In this document: positions 36,201 to 49,889 of the stretch, one piece after another
Layout of the letters: each line of letters starts with the position of its first letter
How positions within the stretch are numbered: the stretch's first letter is position 1
Assembly (NCBI GenBank): GCA_025677815.1
Contig: JAIXMP010000020.1
Coordinates: 310,001-374,000 of the forward strand
From: Phascolomyces articulosus
Lineage: Eukaryota; Mucoromycota; Mucoromycetes; Mucorales; Lichtheimiaceae
Direction: 5' to 3'
DNA length: 64,000 nt
Position numbers and translations under genes: made by a program
Notes under the pieces: generated by a model
What the model saw: only the letters and a program-made list of their open reading frames with translations
What the model was told of the DNA's origin: nothing
Database searches by the model: none

Positions 36201-37112
36201 CAATACCATAGGTACTATAATTGTTAATAATAATACATTTATTACTACATAGTAATACAATGTTTCTGTTGATGGGTATTTATCCTTATTGAACAAATTC
36301 TTCAGTTGTTATGACTACAAAATTAATTATAAAAAAATATGACCAGAAAAGAGAGTCAATTATACTATAGTTATAAGCTAGACTAATTTTCAAATCTCTT
36401 CTTGCTGCAGTAAATAAATGAAATACTTTATGTTTCCCAACATAATCCTTTGTATCATACTACATCAGTGCCTTTTCACGGATATAAAAAAATATATATA
36501 TTTTAATACATAAAGACGAAAGTAAAATAGACACCTACTACTTTCTAAAGAAGATCATTGTTAGTATAATTAGATGTGTTCCTTCCATATATATTTTTAC
36601 ATATACCACAGAAATATTTTATGTCTTGTGTTGTTGATGTTTGTGCTGATCATATGTCTTTGTTTCACAGTCCAAATTTTCTCATAATGAAATTTCTGTT
36701 ACTGTCTGCTATGTCTTTCTTTACAAAGTGTACAAATACTGTAAATAAACAAAGTTGTCAAGAAAAATAATAATTATGTAAATTTTTAATAAAGAACATC
36801 TAAAGTCTTGTTTGTGTCATTCCCATTGATTTAAATTGTTGTTTTCCAATTCATATGATCCTATTATTTGTTATACATTGTGTTTTAAAGAGAAGGAGAT
36901 GTATTTTTTTAATTAGGAAGTGATATACAGAAAAACATACATATACAACTTATTACTATTAATGAATAATTTAATGCTTTGTAGTTTATGATACAAAAGT
37001 ATGATAATGATGCTATTGATGCCTATTTTAAGAATATCTCTTCTGTTGAGGCACGGGTAATAATTGGAATGAAATAACTGAAATATATATATATATATAA
37101 TACAGAGCTTTC
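33255..37112. other. 3.9 kb A+T-rich intergenic region with a possible gene relic
   Basis: Lies between the AEC start and the ABC-transporter stop, both on the minus strand, so the first part should hold the AEC promoter. It contains an A-run at 34602-34629 and many short tandem A/T stretches. The only coding-like signal is the minus-strand relic at 36286-36780, listed separately. Confidence 0.55.
36286..36780 (-). pseudogene. Exon-like relic, unknown origin
   Basis: Minus-strand pieces with protein-like composition. 36459..36286 is open for 57 codons (YDTKDYVGKHKVFHLFTAAR...) and follows a clean acceptor (GATGTAG). Upstream, 36640-36560 encodes QDIKYFCGICKNIYGRNTS and 36740-36660 encodes VKKDIADSNRNFIMRKFGL, but stops fall between them. 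A TACTAAC plus CTTTAG near 36553-36570 looks like a true intron end. I think this is the remains of a spliced gene; chance cannot be excluded. Confidence 0.25.
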
Positions 37113-40100
37113 TTAACGTCTAGCCTTTCGCTTCCAATAAACAAGGGCAGTAAATACTAATATATTGAAAGCTGAGAATACACAAATAATACCAATGTTT
37201 CTCCACTTGTGAGAAACGTGCCAGTTAAACGAACTTGTATAATATTCTTCAGCAGTACTATAAGTACAATATTCACATTGGAAAGTATTGTCTGGATTTG
37301 TTATATAACCAGTACCACCACTTGAAAAAAAGTCTTGAAGGTAATCTCCACAGGTTTGATTAGCCGGAGGTGGGAATTTGAGCAAATCACTGTCATTACA
37401 AACAACCGGTAAGGTTTTCAACTCATTCACAGCAAGACCTTCCATGACATAGTGAAATGGGTCTATTATAGTATAGAAAAGAGATAGATGAAGAGAAAGA
37501 TTCGTTAAAAAATCATTTTTATACATATTGTACATAGTAATAACCAATGACTATTTTATAATGCTAAAAACTCACCAAGCCAATACATCCAAGAACTCCA
37601 GAAACGTGGCAATGAGGCTTCTGTTTGAGCCATGCCAGCGAAAATAATTACAGTAGTGATAACCAAAGGATCAAGGATCGCTGCAACATATGGATTTTCG
37701 GTAACGCCACCAAGAACAAAACCAATTGATACTGCCCAGAAAATGAACAACACCAACATGAGATAAAAGTAACCACATGCTTCTGGAGTATTGACTAAAC
37801 CAACAGTCCAATATAAGCAAAACATGTATAGAGCACATAGGAAAAGAATATATGGAATTTCGACAAGAATTGTTGAGATTGCAAATGGCACCCAACCATA
37901 GAAACGGGAAGCATATTCACGACGGAAATACAATCTCTCGGTCATAAATTTAGGTTGAGCAAGTATAATCTAGTGTTAAAACAAATTAAGCATTTTTTCA
38001 GTTAGTATATCTTATTATTTGGTTCAAAATTTCAATGTTCGCTCAATTGATTATTTTTTATAAAATAAAAACTCACCATCATATAACCCAAAATCATGGT
38101 AGCGAAGAAAACGAAAAGACGACTCTGCATATCCAAAGATGTCAATGTTAATTTCCAAAAAGTGAAACCAAGGAATAAAGATATGGAAACAACGGTTATG
38201 AAGCGGCCAAGATTATAACTGGATGACCGCCAATAAACAAGACTAAGGCGCGTAAACACCAAATAAACTTGAGTCCAAAAAGGAGCAGCATATGTAAGGG
38301 CTATACGAGAAGGGTGGGTATCTACATTGTTGTGGATCGACTCTAGTTCGTCTTCGAGAGCCTTGGCTTCTTTGGAATCTGACCAAATGTCAGCCCAATT
38401 TTGTCTAGTACCTTGATTAGCAGCAGCTGCTGTGCCAGCACCAACAACTTCAAGAATATATTCCGCGGGATTGGCATCAGGTGCACATTTGGGTCCACCA
38501 TTCGATTCGAAATAATCAATCATCGTCTTGGCCCCTTGACCAATCTCACCATAATAGGCAGTGCGACCACCACGTACAAGTAAAAGTAAATGATCAAAAT
38601 GTTCAAATAAAATGGATGAGGGTTGATGAATTGTACACAAAACTGGCCATCCAGCATCGGCAAGTTTACGTAAAAATCGAACAATGTTGTATGAACTTTG
38701 AGCATCCAAACCAGAAGTAGGCTCATCCAAAAAGATCAATTTGGGTTTTGCCACTAGTTCCATTGCAATTGTCAATCGTTTTCGTTCTTCAATAGAAATC
38801 CCAAAACCTTGTTCGATTTCACCAATTTGTGCGTCTGCAATGTCATCCATTTCTAATAACTGGATAATTTGTTCAATATATTCGTCTTTTTCACTCTTGG
38901 GTACATTGGGATCTTGTCGCAAATATGCAGAAAATTGCATGCCTTCACGTACTGTTACTGCTGGCTGATGGATATCCATTTGTTCACAGTAACCGGTAAT
39001 TCGTTCGAAATCCTTCATAAGTACCTCATTGTTGAGATAAATACGACCATCAACCTTGCCAATTGTTTTACGACGTGCAAGAACATCGAGAAGAGTAGTT
39101 TTACCAGCACCTGATGAACCCATCAATGCCGTCAAATGGCCAGGTTTAACAATACCAGAAATGTCATTCAGCAATTGTAACGGTCCTCCTTTGAATGGTA
39201 CAGAGTAATTGACATGATGCCACGAAAATGTAGTGCCAGTTGAAATACTATCCAATTGCTCGGTAACCTTTTGTTGACGTTCCAATCGCTCTCGTTCTTC
39301 TTCGTCCGTACGATGCTTGGGAGCTTTTCCAGGTAAATACAACTTGGTCAAAGAACCATTACCTCCAACATGAAGATATTCGACAAGGAACATGTTCAAT
39401 GTGGTAAAGAATAAAAAGAATGCAGCAAGCATAACAAAATTGGGTGCCCAAAGCCATGATGGTTCGAATCCAAGACCTTTACGTAAATAATCATCGCCTA
39501 ACACAAAGTTTTCTCCAGGATTTCCACCTTTCATTGTACAAATTTTGTGTGTCCAATCATCGTAACCAGGACCATAAGGAATTGAGCTGCCAGGACCATC
39601 GCAAGAATAAATTTGGCCACGCATTTCATTAATAAGGAGAGCTTTAAATCCGTAGGCAAGTGGATCCAGCCAGTGAAACCTATCAAACAATTAAACGGGC
39701 CATTAACATATCATTCTCTCGAAAACACAATAATACAATCCTTCAAGAAAACTTCTTCTTACCAAAAGAACCATGGGTGCATTGCATCATATACAATAAA
39801 GTATCCCATATATAAAAAGAAAATGATAAATGCAAGGCAGCTTGCCTGATTTGCAACATCAAAGCTATTTGTAATTACACCAAAAAAGCGAAAATAACCA
39901 ATGATTGCGAATGTTATCCAACACATGATAATGAAAAATGTAAAGAATCTCCCGGCGTCAGAATATAACCCCATTAAAAAATAGGCACTTAATTGAAATA
40001 CAAGAACTATAAAAACATTAATTCAATAAACCTATAGATAAAGAAGGAAACTTGTTATTTAACTAGCTGACAGCTTCAACTAACCTTGAACTACTGTGAC

Positions 40101-42407
40101 AGGAACATCTACTACAACTTGGGATAAATAGTACGCAGAAGGTCGATACATCGCAAAATGTTTGTGCTATATTATATTTACCCAAAAGAACAAAACATTA
40201 TTTATAATTAAAATTTGTTATCTAATTCAATACAAAATTAAGAATGACAACAATTGATAAGAATTGTTTAAACTAACAATATTTGTACCTTTTCCAGGAT
40301 AGGTCGACCCGTCATAAAATTAACCAATTCAGTATGTGATACAAAAGCATTACACACAACTGTGAAACACACAGCACCAGCTCGTGATATAGCGCCAGCG
40401 CCAGTTAGCGGATTTTTATAAAAGCAAGAACCGATAACAAAACCAAGAATAAGGACTGTGCCATATCTGCTTATAAGTGCCTCATAACTTTTGAACAAAA
40501 GTTGAAATTGACGTATTGTCAAAGCCTCGACTTGTTGGTAGAATGAAGCTGTGTATGGATGACTCTTCGGTGCAAATTTCTCATGTTCTTCACGAACTGC
40601 TTCTTTAAACAAATCTGCAGGTTTTTCTTCATGAACCTTATTTTGGTAGCTGCTGAGTTCAACCATCATACGCTTGTAAATTCTGGATTCCAGATATCGT
40701 TGCTGCATTCCATTTGCTGTTTCTGGTGGTGTGAATCCGGGCTTGATTTCGCGTTCCAAGGGATTGCAAATACCAGTTAAAAAGTCAGGGGTAGATTTGC
40801 GAGGTGGACAATAGAAACCAAGATCTTCAAAATATGGACGTGCTTCTTCAACAGGACCAAAGTAGATACAATATCCGTTATCTAATAGCATTACCTTGTT
40901 GTAAAGTGCAAATATACTATTGGATGCTTGGTACAGAGTCGAAACTGTCGTCTTGTAAAGTACATCTGTCATGATACGAAGAGATCGGACATAATCAAGC
41001 GCGGAAGCTGCATCAAGACCACGCGTAGCGCAATCCCATGTATTGATTGAGCTTTGAGTTGTCATGGCTTCAGCAATAGACAAACGTTTACGCTCACCAC
41101 CAGAAAGACCCCGAACAGAAGCACCTCCAACCGTGGTATCAAGATTCTTTGCCAAACCAAGCATATTTCCAAGCATATAAATTAATTTATTCACAAAGAC
41201 TTTTCTGGTTTCATCTGGCAGACGATTACCAGGTGTTTTGGTACGAAGAGCAAACTCAAGTGTTTCTCTGGTAGTTAACCTATTTTGCAATAAATGGGCA
41301 TCTAATTCAGGAATGGATACTAACTTTATATCCATTATATTTCTACTGAGAAAATAATGAAGTTACAGTCACGTACGTGGCAAAATGTATATCTTCTTCG
41401 TCCATGTATACAACTTGTCCTCGATAATGTTTTGAAAAGGTTGCATGATCAATGCCACCAAAGCTAACACTACCACGTATTTTTGTATACGCGGAACGCA
41501 TGTTGGCCAAAACTCGAAGCAGTGTGGTACAGCCAGCACCAGGACGACCAAGAACTAGTAACATCTCCCCCTCTTTCACAAAACCGGATACTGGATGAAG
41601 AATTGTCTTCTTACTGTTACTCTTTCCAACGCCAAAGAATTTCCATGGTTGTAATAGGTTTGAAAGACCTGTGATGACGGTGGGAATTGTGTGTGCATCG
41701 GCACCTTCACCCTATAGTAACAATGGTAAAAATTAAAAAAAAAGAGAGAATGCCAAAATTAATAATCAAAACAACGGACAAACCCCTTTCGTTATTTCCG
41801 CCCCCTCACCCCTAAGGTGCCACAAAAGATAAACAGTATATACTTCTACTTCAAGATCTTTCCATATTAAGCCCAGATGCTTTGGTTTTTTGCCAATTTT
41901 TTTATCTTGGTAAGACATTCCTTGTAAAAACTGATCCAGGTCAAATATTTCCTCTGCTATTCGTCCTTCTTCTCCAGCTTTCTCAAAATCAACTATACCA
42001 GACTGTCGACTAATTCTTGATAACTCTTTTTTCATATCGTGGTATTCTTCAATGGCAGCTAAAAAATAATGGTATATATTATTCAATATAACGAGAGATA
42101 TAAAAATATCAGAATTGCCCTTTCTAATTAAAACTTGTTAATCCACGGAGGAGGATATTACCCTCAACATTGACAGTATTTCCACTTTAGAAATACAATG
42201 CTATTATTAGTTTTATAAGAATTTGATTTATTGCTCTTCATGCCAAGTATCTTTACAAGCTGTTTACCTTGGTTCACCATAGGTTCCTTCTTTGGCTCCA
42301 TTTTGATCTACTATAACTGTAGTGTTTACTGATTCCGTGGTGGTAGAAGGTACATGGTAATTGCTTGACGGAAAAGGCGATGAAATATTGTGTTTATCAT
42401 CATCCAT
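37113..42407 (-). CDS. Full-length PDR-type ABC transporter (ABCG, Pdr5/CDR-like)
   Basis: Ten exons, 42407..42268, 42184..42162, 42058..41844, 41711..41377, 41279..40289, 40166..40085, 40006..39763, 39679..38077, 37969..37576 and 37462..37113, keep phase throughout: 1458 aa. Exon 2 is a 23-base micro-exon. Order is NBD1-TMD1-NBD2-TMD2. NBD1 has the PDR-type degenerate Walker A GRPGAGCTTLL (Cys for Lys), signature VRGLSGGERKRLSIAEAM and WDCATRGLDAASALDYVRSL. NBD2 has a normal Walker A GSSGAGKTTLLDVLARRK, a degenerate signature GISIEERKRLTIAMELVA and Walker B KLIFLDEPTSGLD with CTIHQPSS. The last extracellular loop carries Cys pairs (NQTCGDYLQDFF, FQCEYCTYS). Known role: ATP-driven efflux of azoles and other hydrophobic compounds, or lipid movement, at the plasma membrane. 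Which is true here cannot be read. Confidence 0.95.
42142..42149 (-). promoter_or_regulatory. PDRE-like octamer inside intron 2 of the PDR transporter
   Basis: The plus strand reads TCCACGGA, so the coding strand has TCCGTGGA, the exact yeast Pdr1/Pdr3 response element. It lies in intron 2 (42161..42059), about 260 bases after the ATG. The match is seen; any function is speculation. Confidence 0.3.
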
Positions 42408-42422
42408 TATAGCACTTGCGTC

Positions 42423-42457
<35 letters not shown>

Positions 42458-44898
42458 AAGAAAAGATAAAGCCCATCTTTGATTTGATCTATAGCGCTAT
42501 TTATACATTGGTTCAGCTTACAAAGCAAACGCATAGACGGCCCGCGGAATTCAGAAGAGCCGAAGGACACCATTTTGTTTCATGTTCGTTGCTGTTGCTT
42601 GTTCTATACATCAATGCTATGATGTTAGTGTAAGTATGCACAACAATATGCACAAGATTCAGAAAAGAAAAATAACAAATCAGATCCCGAGTCAAAATTA
42701 AGTTAACTGTTGAGAATACCACCATATTTCCGGAACCCTTTTTGGTTCCTTGAGGTACCATTTCTACATCATCATTTAACCATTTCAGACTTAAATGGTT
42801 TTTATCATGGCGTCGCAATAGTTTGATCTGGAGTTTGATCGACAAAGTAAAGAAGCTAATTCGCAATGATATGCATTCATAAAATGGGTATCTTCCTTTT
42901 TTGGGTAAGTGTATACGTATACTTATTAAACAGCTGAATTATCTTTTTTGGTGATTATCACGTTTTACATATTCCGCAGCGATACGACAAGAAAAGAGAA
43001 CAAGTGTGTAGATGGCTCTTATCCAGAACATTTTATAATCAGGATGGATAATATATAGGTAAGGCCAATAAATCTTTACTTGCTAAATCAAACCGAAGAA
43101 ATACTCTTTGTCCCGCCTATAGCTATTTGCATTGCTTAAAAACTGACTGATCTTATTTATATTTTTGCGCAATGGCTTACATTTTTGAGATATACTTGCT
43201 TTAACATTTATTTTATCTTATACTACTGCGCAGTAACACAGCCCTATCCGAGACTAAGTTTATATTTAAATATATTTACCATAGACCGCTGCATGTGAGT
43301 TGATAATCCCAGATTACTGGTGTATGGCTGTTTCACAGGTATAAATATTGAATAAACTTCCCATATAATAATCAGATATGCGTAAGGAAATGTATAAAGA
43401 AGATGAATATATTAAAATTGTGCTATCAATTCTTTCCATGTCATAGATAAATTATTATAAGAGTAATAGGCAAGTATATTCCTTCAAAAAAAATATTTGT
43501 GTGCATATATAAGTGCCTCCAGCAGTAGTTTCGCGTGTGTATATGTTGTATATAAAACCAAATTATACAAATATGCAATTGTATTATGATGCCATAACTA
43601 TGCAAGGAATTATTTACCTTTTTATTCGGTTTTTTAATGCCTAATAATAGATGGCTTAGGTTGAGAAACAGGAAGGAATTCAAAGAACATTCATTTTTCT
43701 GGACTCTAAATATTGTGCCACACAACAATTATGCAATGTTCTGTTTCCATTACAATAAACAACATGTACATAAATACTAAGGTAACCATGACCGCTTTGA
43801 CCCAATAAAAAAATCTTTTAATTCTTAACTTATCTTGGAATTGGAAGGATGTTGTTTACGTTTTCTTTTGATAAAGCTATCGTGGTTTTTATTTCTTTAG
43901 CACAAAGTTACTTTTAATTAATACCAATAATAATGATTATGTCGAGTGATAATAATAAAATTGGACACTAAGAACTAAGTAAATATTAAAGGATATATGA
44001 TACTACATATAAGATTACTATTTTAATTTGTCTGCACTCATACAAATAATATTTGTTAACCTCTTTACACCTTATAACTACAGAAACTTTATGGTTTTTC
44101 ATGTATTTCTCATCCATTTACTCGATGTGGTAAATATTCAACAGGCCACCTACATGAACTATAAAAAGGTGTGCAATAAAAATCAACAATAAAAATTGGG
44201 GTTATATATTTCAATTATTACTGAGATAAAAAAAAAATAACTGTAATGAATCAATAAGTATTGATGACTGGTCTCAAAAACAAAAGGAGAACAAAATTGT
44301 AAGGGACAAATAGAATCATAAACATAAAAGTATTATTTCGAACACATGTATAATAAAATAGTTGTATATTAAGCTCCTTTAATATTAGTTTTCAACGTTA
44401 TTTTGATTGTTGTGATTGTATGTTGAGCGGACTGGGAACAATTTAACCCTTGGCCTTTCTCATTGATGAAAAGACCATTATTATGGTATTATCCCACAGC
44501 ACGTCACACGTAGAACTGCAATATAACTTTTGCTATTTATAATTCAACTATATATATATATATTGTAGCAATAAATTGCTTGCTTTGTAACAACATATAA
44601 AAAATATCGTTGACAATTTTGAATAACATATGCCAAAATAGAAAAAAGAAAATAGTATCGCGATTAAGAAGCAAAGCATAATTTAAATCCATGTTAAACA
44701 AATTTTTGATCCCAGCAGAGGATGGGTTCCTGATTTATTGTTACACCCGATGAGGACGTGTGGTTTATAGTATATTCCATCTTGTAGGTTTCACTCCCTT
44801 GATACGTCACATTTTGCAGAAAGTTTTCACGCTAACTTCGCATTTTTGTTTCTTCTTTTTCCTTCTTTCCTCTCCCTAAAAAAAACAAACAACTCACC
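42408..44898. other. 2.5 kb divergent intergenic region
   Basis: Between the PDR transporter (minus) and the MYND-SET gene (plus), so it holds both promoters. An A-run of about 30 lies at 42427-42456, inside the transporter's probable leader. CCCGCGGA at 42541-42548 contains the CCGCGG palindrome that Zn2Cys6 regulators favour. The remaining open frames look random. Confidence 0.55.
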
Positions 44899-46834
44899 AT
44901 GGTCGTTGAAAACAACAAAGACGATATAAAAAATGACCCAAAAGCTGACTCAGAGCCAAAGAAAAAGTCCAACAAAAAAAAGAAAAAGAGCGCAGCCGCA
45001 TCTGGACCTATTGACCCCATCGATCCATACTATGAACAAGTAATGCAAAAATACCCAGTGTTCTTACGCAATACCAGAGCCAAAGGACGCCACGCCACTG
45101 CCAATAAGCAACTAGAAGAAGGAACAGCACTATGCTTAGAACAAGGAACAGCTTTTGTTGTTAGATCAGAATATATAGACCAGCATTGTCACGTATGCTT
45201 AAATTCACTCATTACCAAAATGATGTGTTCAGACTGTCGAAAAGTGTACTATTGCTCCAAAGATTGTTTAGAGCGCGATGATACACATACCCTTGTTTGT
45301 TCGACACTGGTTCAGGTTGATAGTATTGCGAGAGCAACAGACGTTGACCCTGATCTTTTACGTCTAATTACACTATTGCTTGCAAGACGGCAGCGAGATA
45401 ATGAAGCTGCAACGAATACCAACGGTGATGGCAAAGACAATGGTGAAAGTGACCAAAAATCCAAACAAACCCTCACTCCGACTCCATTTTGGTGTACGAA
45501 TGATCTTTTAAGTCATCGTAACCTTACCAACCCAGCGTTTATCCATGTCGTTAAAGAAGCTGGTGAGTTTTTTGGAAGAAATGGGGTATTTTTAGTAGTA
45601 CAAAATATATGGTTTCAAACCAAAGAAGCAAAAAGAAGAATTTTATTAACAATAGCTTCTATGACATAAAAAATTATGTGGAATTCAAGGTCAACGGTTA
45701 CTATCCGAAATGCCCGAATCGATGCAAATTCCAGTGGATGATTTGATCACACTCGCATGCAGGTAAACGAAGTAATTTATTGTGGGAACAGATGGTTATT
45801 TGATATATAAATGTGCAGAACCATCTAAGCATATTTTTCGGGGTGTGTGTGTGTGGTATTTTTATAGAATCAATTCGAACGCACATGGATTAGGTGACAA
45901 CGAAGCACGTAATACAGATGTAGCACTTGGACTTTTCCCGGTATCTGCACTGTTTTTTAATCATGCATGTAATCCAAATTGTGCATTTGTGGGGCTGCAA
46001 AATGGTCGGTTAACCCATAGAACGATTCGTCCAGTACAACGTGACGAAGAATTGACAGTCAGTTACATTGACCTTTATGCGTCAAGAGACGAGCGTCGGC
46101 AAGATCTTTTGGGATCAAAACATTTTTGGTGCAAATGCAAGAGATGTACATCACCTATGGATACCTCGGTCGATCGATTTTTACAAAGCACCGTATGTAA
46201 AACATGTCATGAAGACGTGTATGTGATACCACCGTCCTCTTTGGATGATCTTACTCACGGAAAATCCATGGAGCCAAGCGGAGAATGGAAGTGTGCGAAA
46301 TGTGGAAGTACAGCCTCAGCTCAGTCGATTTCTGCGACAATTCAACAAGCTCAACAGTTATATACGGAAGGAATGATGGCTATTCGAAAACAACGTGACT
46401 ATAGTCGAGCACGAGCAAAGTTGGAAACATTGGTCACAACAAAGAAAATAGAAACTCAGAGCGTGAAAGGTGGTGACTTACATCCACGAAATGCCATCCG
46501 TTTCAATGCATCTATTCCTCTTATGAATTGTCTTCGACATAATCAAGATATCAATGCAGCCATTAACGTTAATCGATATATTATTGAAACTATGGAAGCT
46601 CATGCCAAAGAAAATCTACCCAGAAATACACCGGAAATATCTGATTTCTGGCAAAACTTGGGCGAATTATGTGAACTTATGGCAAGCAAAAACAGTGATC
46701 GTGCCGCATTAAATAAACGATGGAAAAAGGAAGCTCGAGAAGCTTTTGATCATGCTGCTCGGGTAAGAGCTGTTGTATTTGGCCCAGATCATCCAAAAAC
46801 AGTGGCCGTCATGAAACTTGCTAGCTCTGTATAA
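44899..46834 (+). CDS. SMYD-type MYND-finger SET-domain protein
   Basis: Exons 44899..45562, 45690..45762 and 45868..46834 give 567 aa. The ATG has a good context (ACCATGG). The N-terminus is Lys-rich (nuclear-import-like). The split SET domain starts at NTRAKGRHATANKQLEEGTA and is interrupted by a MYND zinc finger: CHVCLN...CSDCRKVYYCSKDC and a final His/Cys pair. SET resumes with VSALFFNHACNPNCAF (cofactor-binding NHxCxPN) and DEELTVSYIDLY, then the Cys-rich post-SET segment FWCKCKRC. The C-terminal part is TPR-like helical (AREAFDHAARVRAVVFGPDH). Family role: lysine methylation of histones or other proteins with S-adenosylmethionine, in nucleus or cytosol. The key motifs look intact; the target is unknown. 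Confidence 0.92.
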
Positions 46835-47052
46835 ACATTTTCTTTTCTTTTTGTCACTGAATCCTATCTGATATATAATAAAATATAAATATAAACTTTA
46901 AAACACCATGTGTGTGATTGTATCATTGAACCAGTGAAGCTCGTAATTCCTTATTATTTGATGTGGACGGGCTTTTTTTTAAAAGTATAAAAATGTGTGG
47001 TAGATTAATAATCAACGCAGCGTGGTAAAGTTGTGGAGCTTTCATTCTTTGC

Positions 47053-49889
47053 ATGGCAACCATTACACAATCCGGATCAGTTCAAGGTTAACTCATTATT
47101 TTATTTTATAATGTCAAATCGCCATATATTAACCCTCTTATAATAGGTAACAGACAGCCTGGTCCTGGTGATCAAGTGTCGCCCCAGCACTTCACTGTAA
47201 AGTTTATACTTTTTTTATTGTTATTTCTTATTGTTATAAAGATTCTCTTCGATTGACAGTCAATTTCATAGTTCCGGTCGACAATAGTAGGGTTGCTCAT
47301 TGGAAGCGTAATGTGCTTCTCAAACATGTACTTTGGCCTTCAGACTGGGTGGATCTCAATGATGTCGCTTCAAGCTTCACTTCTTGGTTATGCTATATTT
47401 AAACCATTCCGTGATAAGCTCCGTACACCGTTTGGACCCGTCGAAAACGTCGTCTTACAAACAACAGCAGTTGCTACAGCTACAATGCCTTTAGCAGCAG
47501 GTTAGTTGCTAAGATAGGCGTAGAAGGGAAAACATATGCTAGTTTTATTAAATTTATATAACTCATATTTAAACTGCTTTGATCCATAGGTTTTGTTGGT
47601 ATTATACCTGCTTTGGGATTATTAACAACTGAGGACCATCCTGATGGTCCCATTGTATTGTCCGGTTGGCAACTTGTATTATGGTCACTTGGTGTGGCAT
47701 TCTTTGGTGTATTTTTTGCCGTACCACTTCGAAAGCAAACGATTATCCGTGAAAAATTACGATTTCCTTCTGGTACAGCAACAGCACAAATGATCTCACT
47801 GTTACACCAAGATTCAAAAGAACCAGTCCTTCGACGTCGCCATCAATCAAATCGAGATTCGGTCGTGGAGAATGAAGACCGACCATTGCTTGACAGCACT
47901 TCGAGCCCGACTTACTCTCCCACGTCAACGACTGGGTCAAATCAATCGGGTGTTGCACTTACCCCTATCTCACACTCAGAACAACCTACTTCAGATTGCC
48001 AGATCGATAGCCATGAAGATTGGTCACTAAAATTACGAGCACTTATTATTTCATTTAGTGCATCTTCAGCCTATACACTTGTATCTTACTTTTTCCCCAT
48101 CATATACGCCCTTCCTTTATTTAATTGGCTTACGTTTAATCTTATTGATTTTGCAAAGTGGGAGTGGTACTTTACACCTAGCTTAAGTTATGTTGGTCAA
48201 GGCATTATCATGGTAAGAGATAAGGATAACACTTGTTTGGATTTTAGTATAAACAGTATATATTTTATTTTTGAATTTCTGATTTTGATTAACGTATTAT
48301 ACGGGGATGAAAAAAAAACAAATAATCAACAATAGGGATTACCAACGACACTGTCTATGTTATTAGGTTGTGTTATTGGATGGGGTATTCTGTCTCCCAT
48401 TGCACATTATGCCGGATGGGCACCGGGTCCAGTTTCAGATTGGAAAACTGGATCGAAAGGCTGGATTTTATGGATATCACTGGGCGTCATGATTGCAGAA
48501 TCTGTCGTGTCATTGGGTATCGTTGCAGTACGTTCTATCATCAAACTTACGAATTATCAAAAGAATCATGGTGCTGGTGGGAGATACCAACGTGTTCCAA
48601 ATGATCATGAATCAGATGCAGATGTCGCTGAATCACACATCGAGCAAGAATGGACTGAAGAAATAGAAGGCCACAGAAGCCAAGAGGAGAAAGAAACCGA
48701 TGCCCCACCAGAACAATTAGTCAAGACATCAACTACCATCATTGGCTTGATTGGATCAACAGCATTATGTGTATGTGTCATTGCTATTCTATTTGGTACT
48801 GATGTTCTTCCCATTCGTATGGCTATCTTAGCCATTGCTGTCGCCATGTTTTTGAGTGTGTTGGCAGTTCGCGCTTTGGGCGAAACGGATTTAAATCCAG
48901 TAAGTGCGTTTTTTTGCATCACCTTCTGTTAGTATCCGTCAGCAAGAACTAATCAATACGGCATTAGGTAAGTGGCATTGGTAAAATCAGTCAAGTTATT
49001 TTCGCGTTAGTTATGCCGGGTGGAATTGCAGCAAACTTACTTGCTGGTGGTATTGCTGAAGCAGGTAAAGATTTATTTTCTATGCTTTTATTATAATTTG
49101 CAAATCTGTAGCTTACATCTTTTCCTAAAATTTAGGTGCACAGCAAGCAGGCGATTTAATGCAAGGTATGATATAAAATTGGATGATCTTTTAACTATTA
49201 ACGTTTAACCACTAATAATTTCAAATAGATTTAAAGACGGGTCATTTGTTACAAGCCTCACCCAAAGCACAATTTTATGGACAAATTATTGGATCATTTG
49301 TCAGTGCATTTGTTGCTACAGGTAATCAAAAAAGGATACAAATCAATTCAAGACAGAGATATTAATATGCACATTTTATTTAGCTGCATACAAACTATAT
49401 ACTACAGTTTATACCATTCCAGGCCCGGAATTTCCTGTACCTACAGCCCACGTATGGCTAGATATGTCACGGCTTGTCAATGGTCATCCACTTCCTCCAC
49501 ACGTATCCGAATTTGTCTTATTTTTCGCATTTGTTTTTGCTGCCCTGGTATTAATTAAGGAAAGCAAACCAGGCGCTGAACACATCGGATGGAGACGATA
49601 TATTCCACAGGGTATTGCTTTTGCAATTGGCATGTATAATCCACCTAATTTTACACTGGCTCGTGTGATTGGTGGTTTCATGGGATATTGGTGGGATCGA
49701 TACTGTGATAACACACAAGAGAATGGCGACAGTCTTTCGAATTCATTCTGGAACAAATTGTTTGGTTCATACCGTCGACAAGTTGGAAAAGTTTTTATTA
49801 TTATTGTCGCAAGTGGTTTTGTGCTTGGTGAAGGAACTTTTGCAATTGTTAACCTCATCTTGAGAGCTTTTGGAGTTCCTCATTTTTAA
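47053..49889 (+). CDS. OPT-family oligopeptide / metal-chelate transporter (YSL-like)
   Basis: Nine exons, 47053..47086, 47147..47196, 47272..47500, 47590..48212, 48336..48899, 48968..49064, 49136..49165, 49229..49321 and 49384..49889, give 741 aa; the seventh is only 30 bases. The acceptor of exon 3 is TTTCATAG at 47271 because the upstream CAG would put TAG in frame. Membrane helices cover most of the protein. Family marks: STIVGLLIGSVMCFSNMYFG, LQTGWISMMSLQ, LRFPSGTATAQMISLLH, GPEFPVPTAHVWLDMSRL and IAFAIGMYNPPNFTLARVIG. Two acidic/Ser-rich cytosolic loops lie at about 47810-48010 and 48580-48720. OPT proteins import small peptides or metal-chelates with protons. The YSL-type branch suggests chelated metal, but the substrate is inferred only. 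Confidence 0.92.

Noticed and set aside
42513..42866. 117-codon minus frame upstream of the PDR transporter
   Set aside because: Random-looking composition in a promoter region; no signal peptide, domain or splice link to the transporter.
37113..49889. Drug-efflux / transporter gene cluster
   Set aside because: The PDR pump, SET-domain and OPT genes sit on both strands with long spacers; no biosynthetic gene is nearby, so clustering looks fortuitous.
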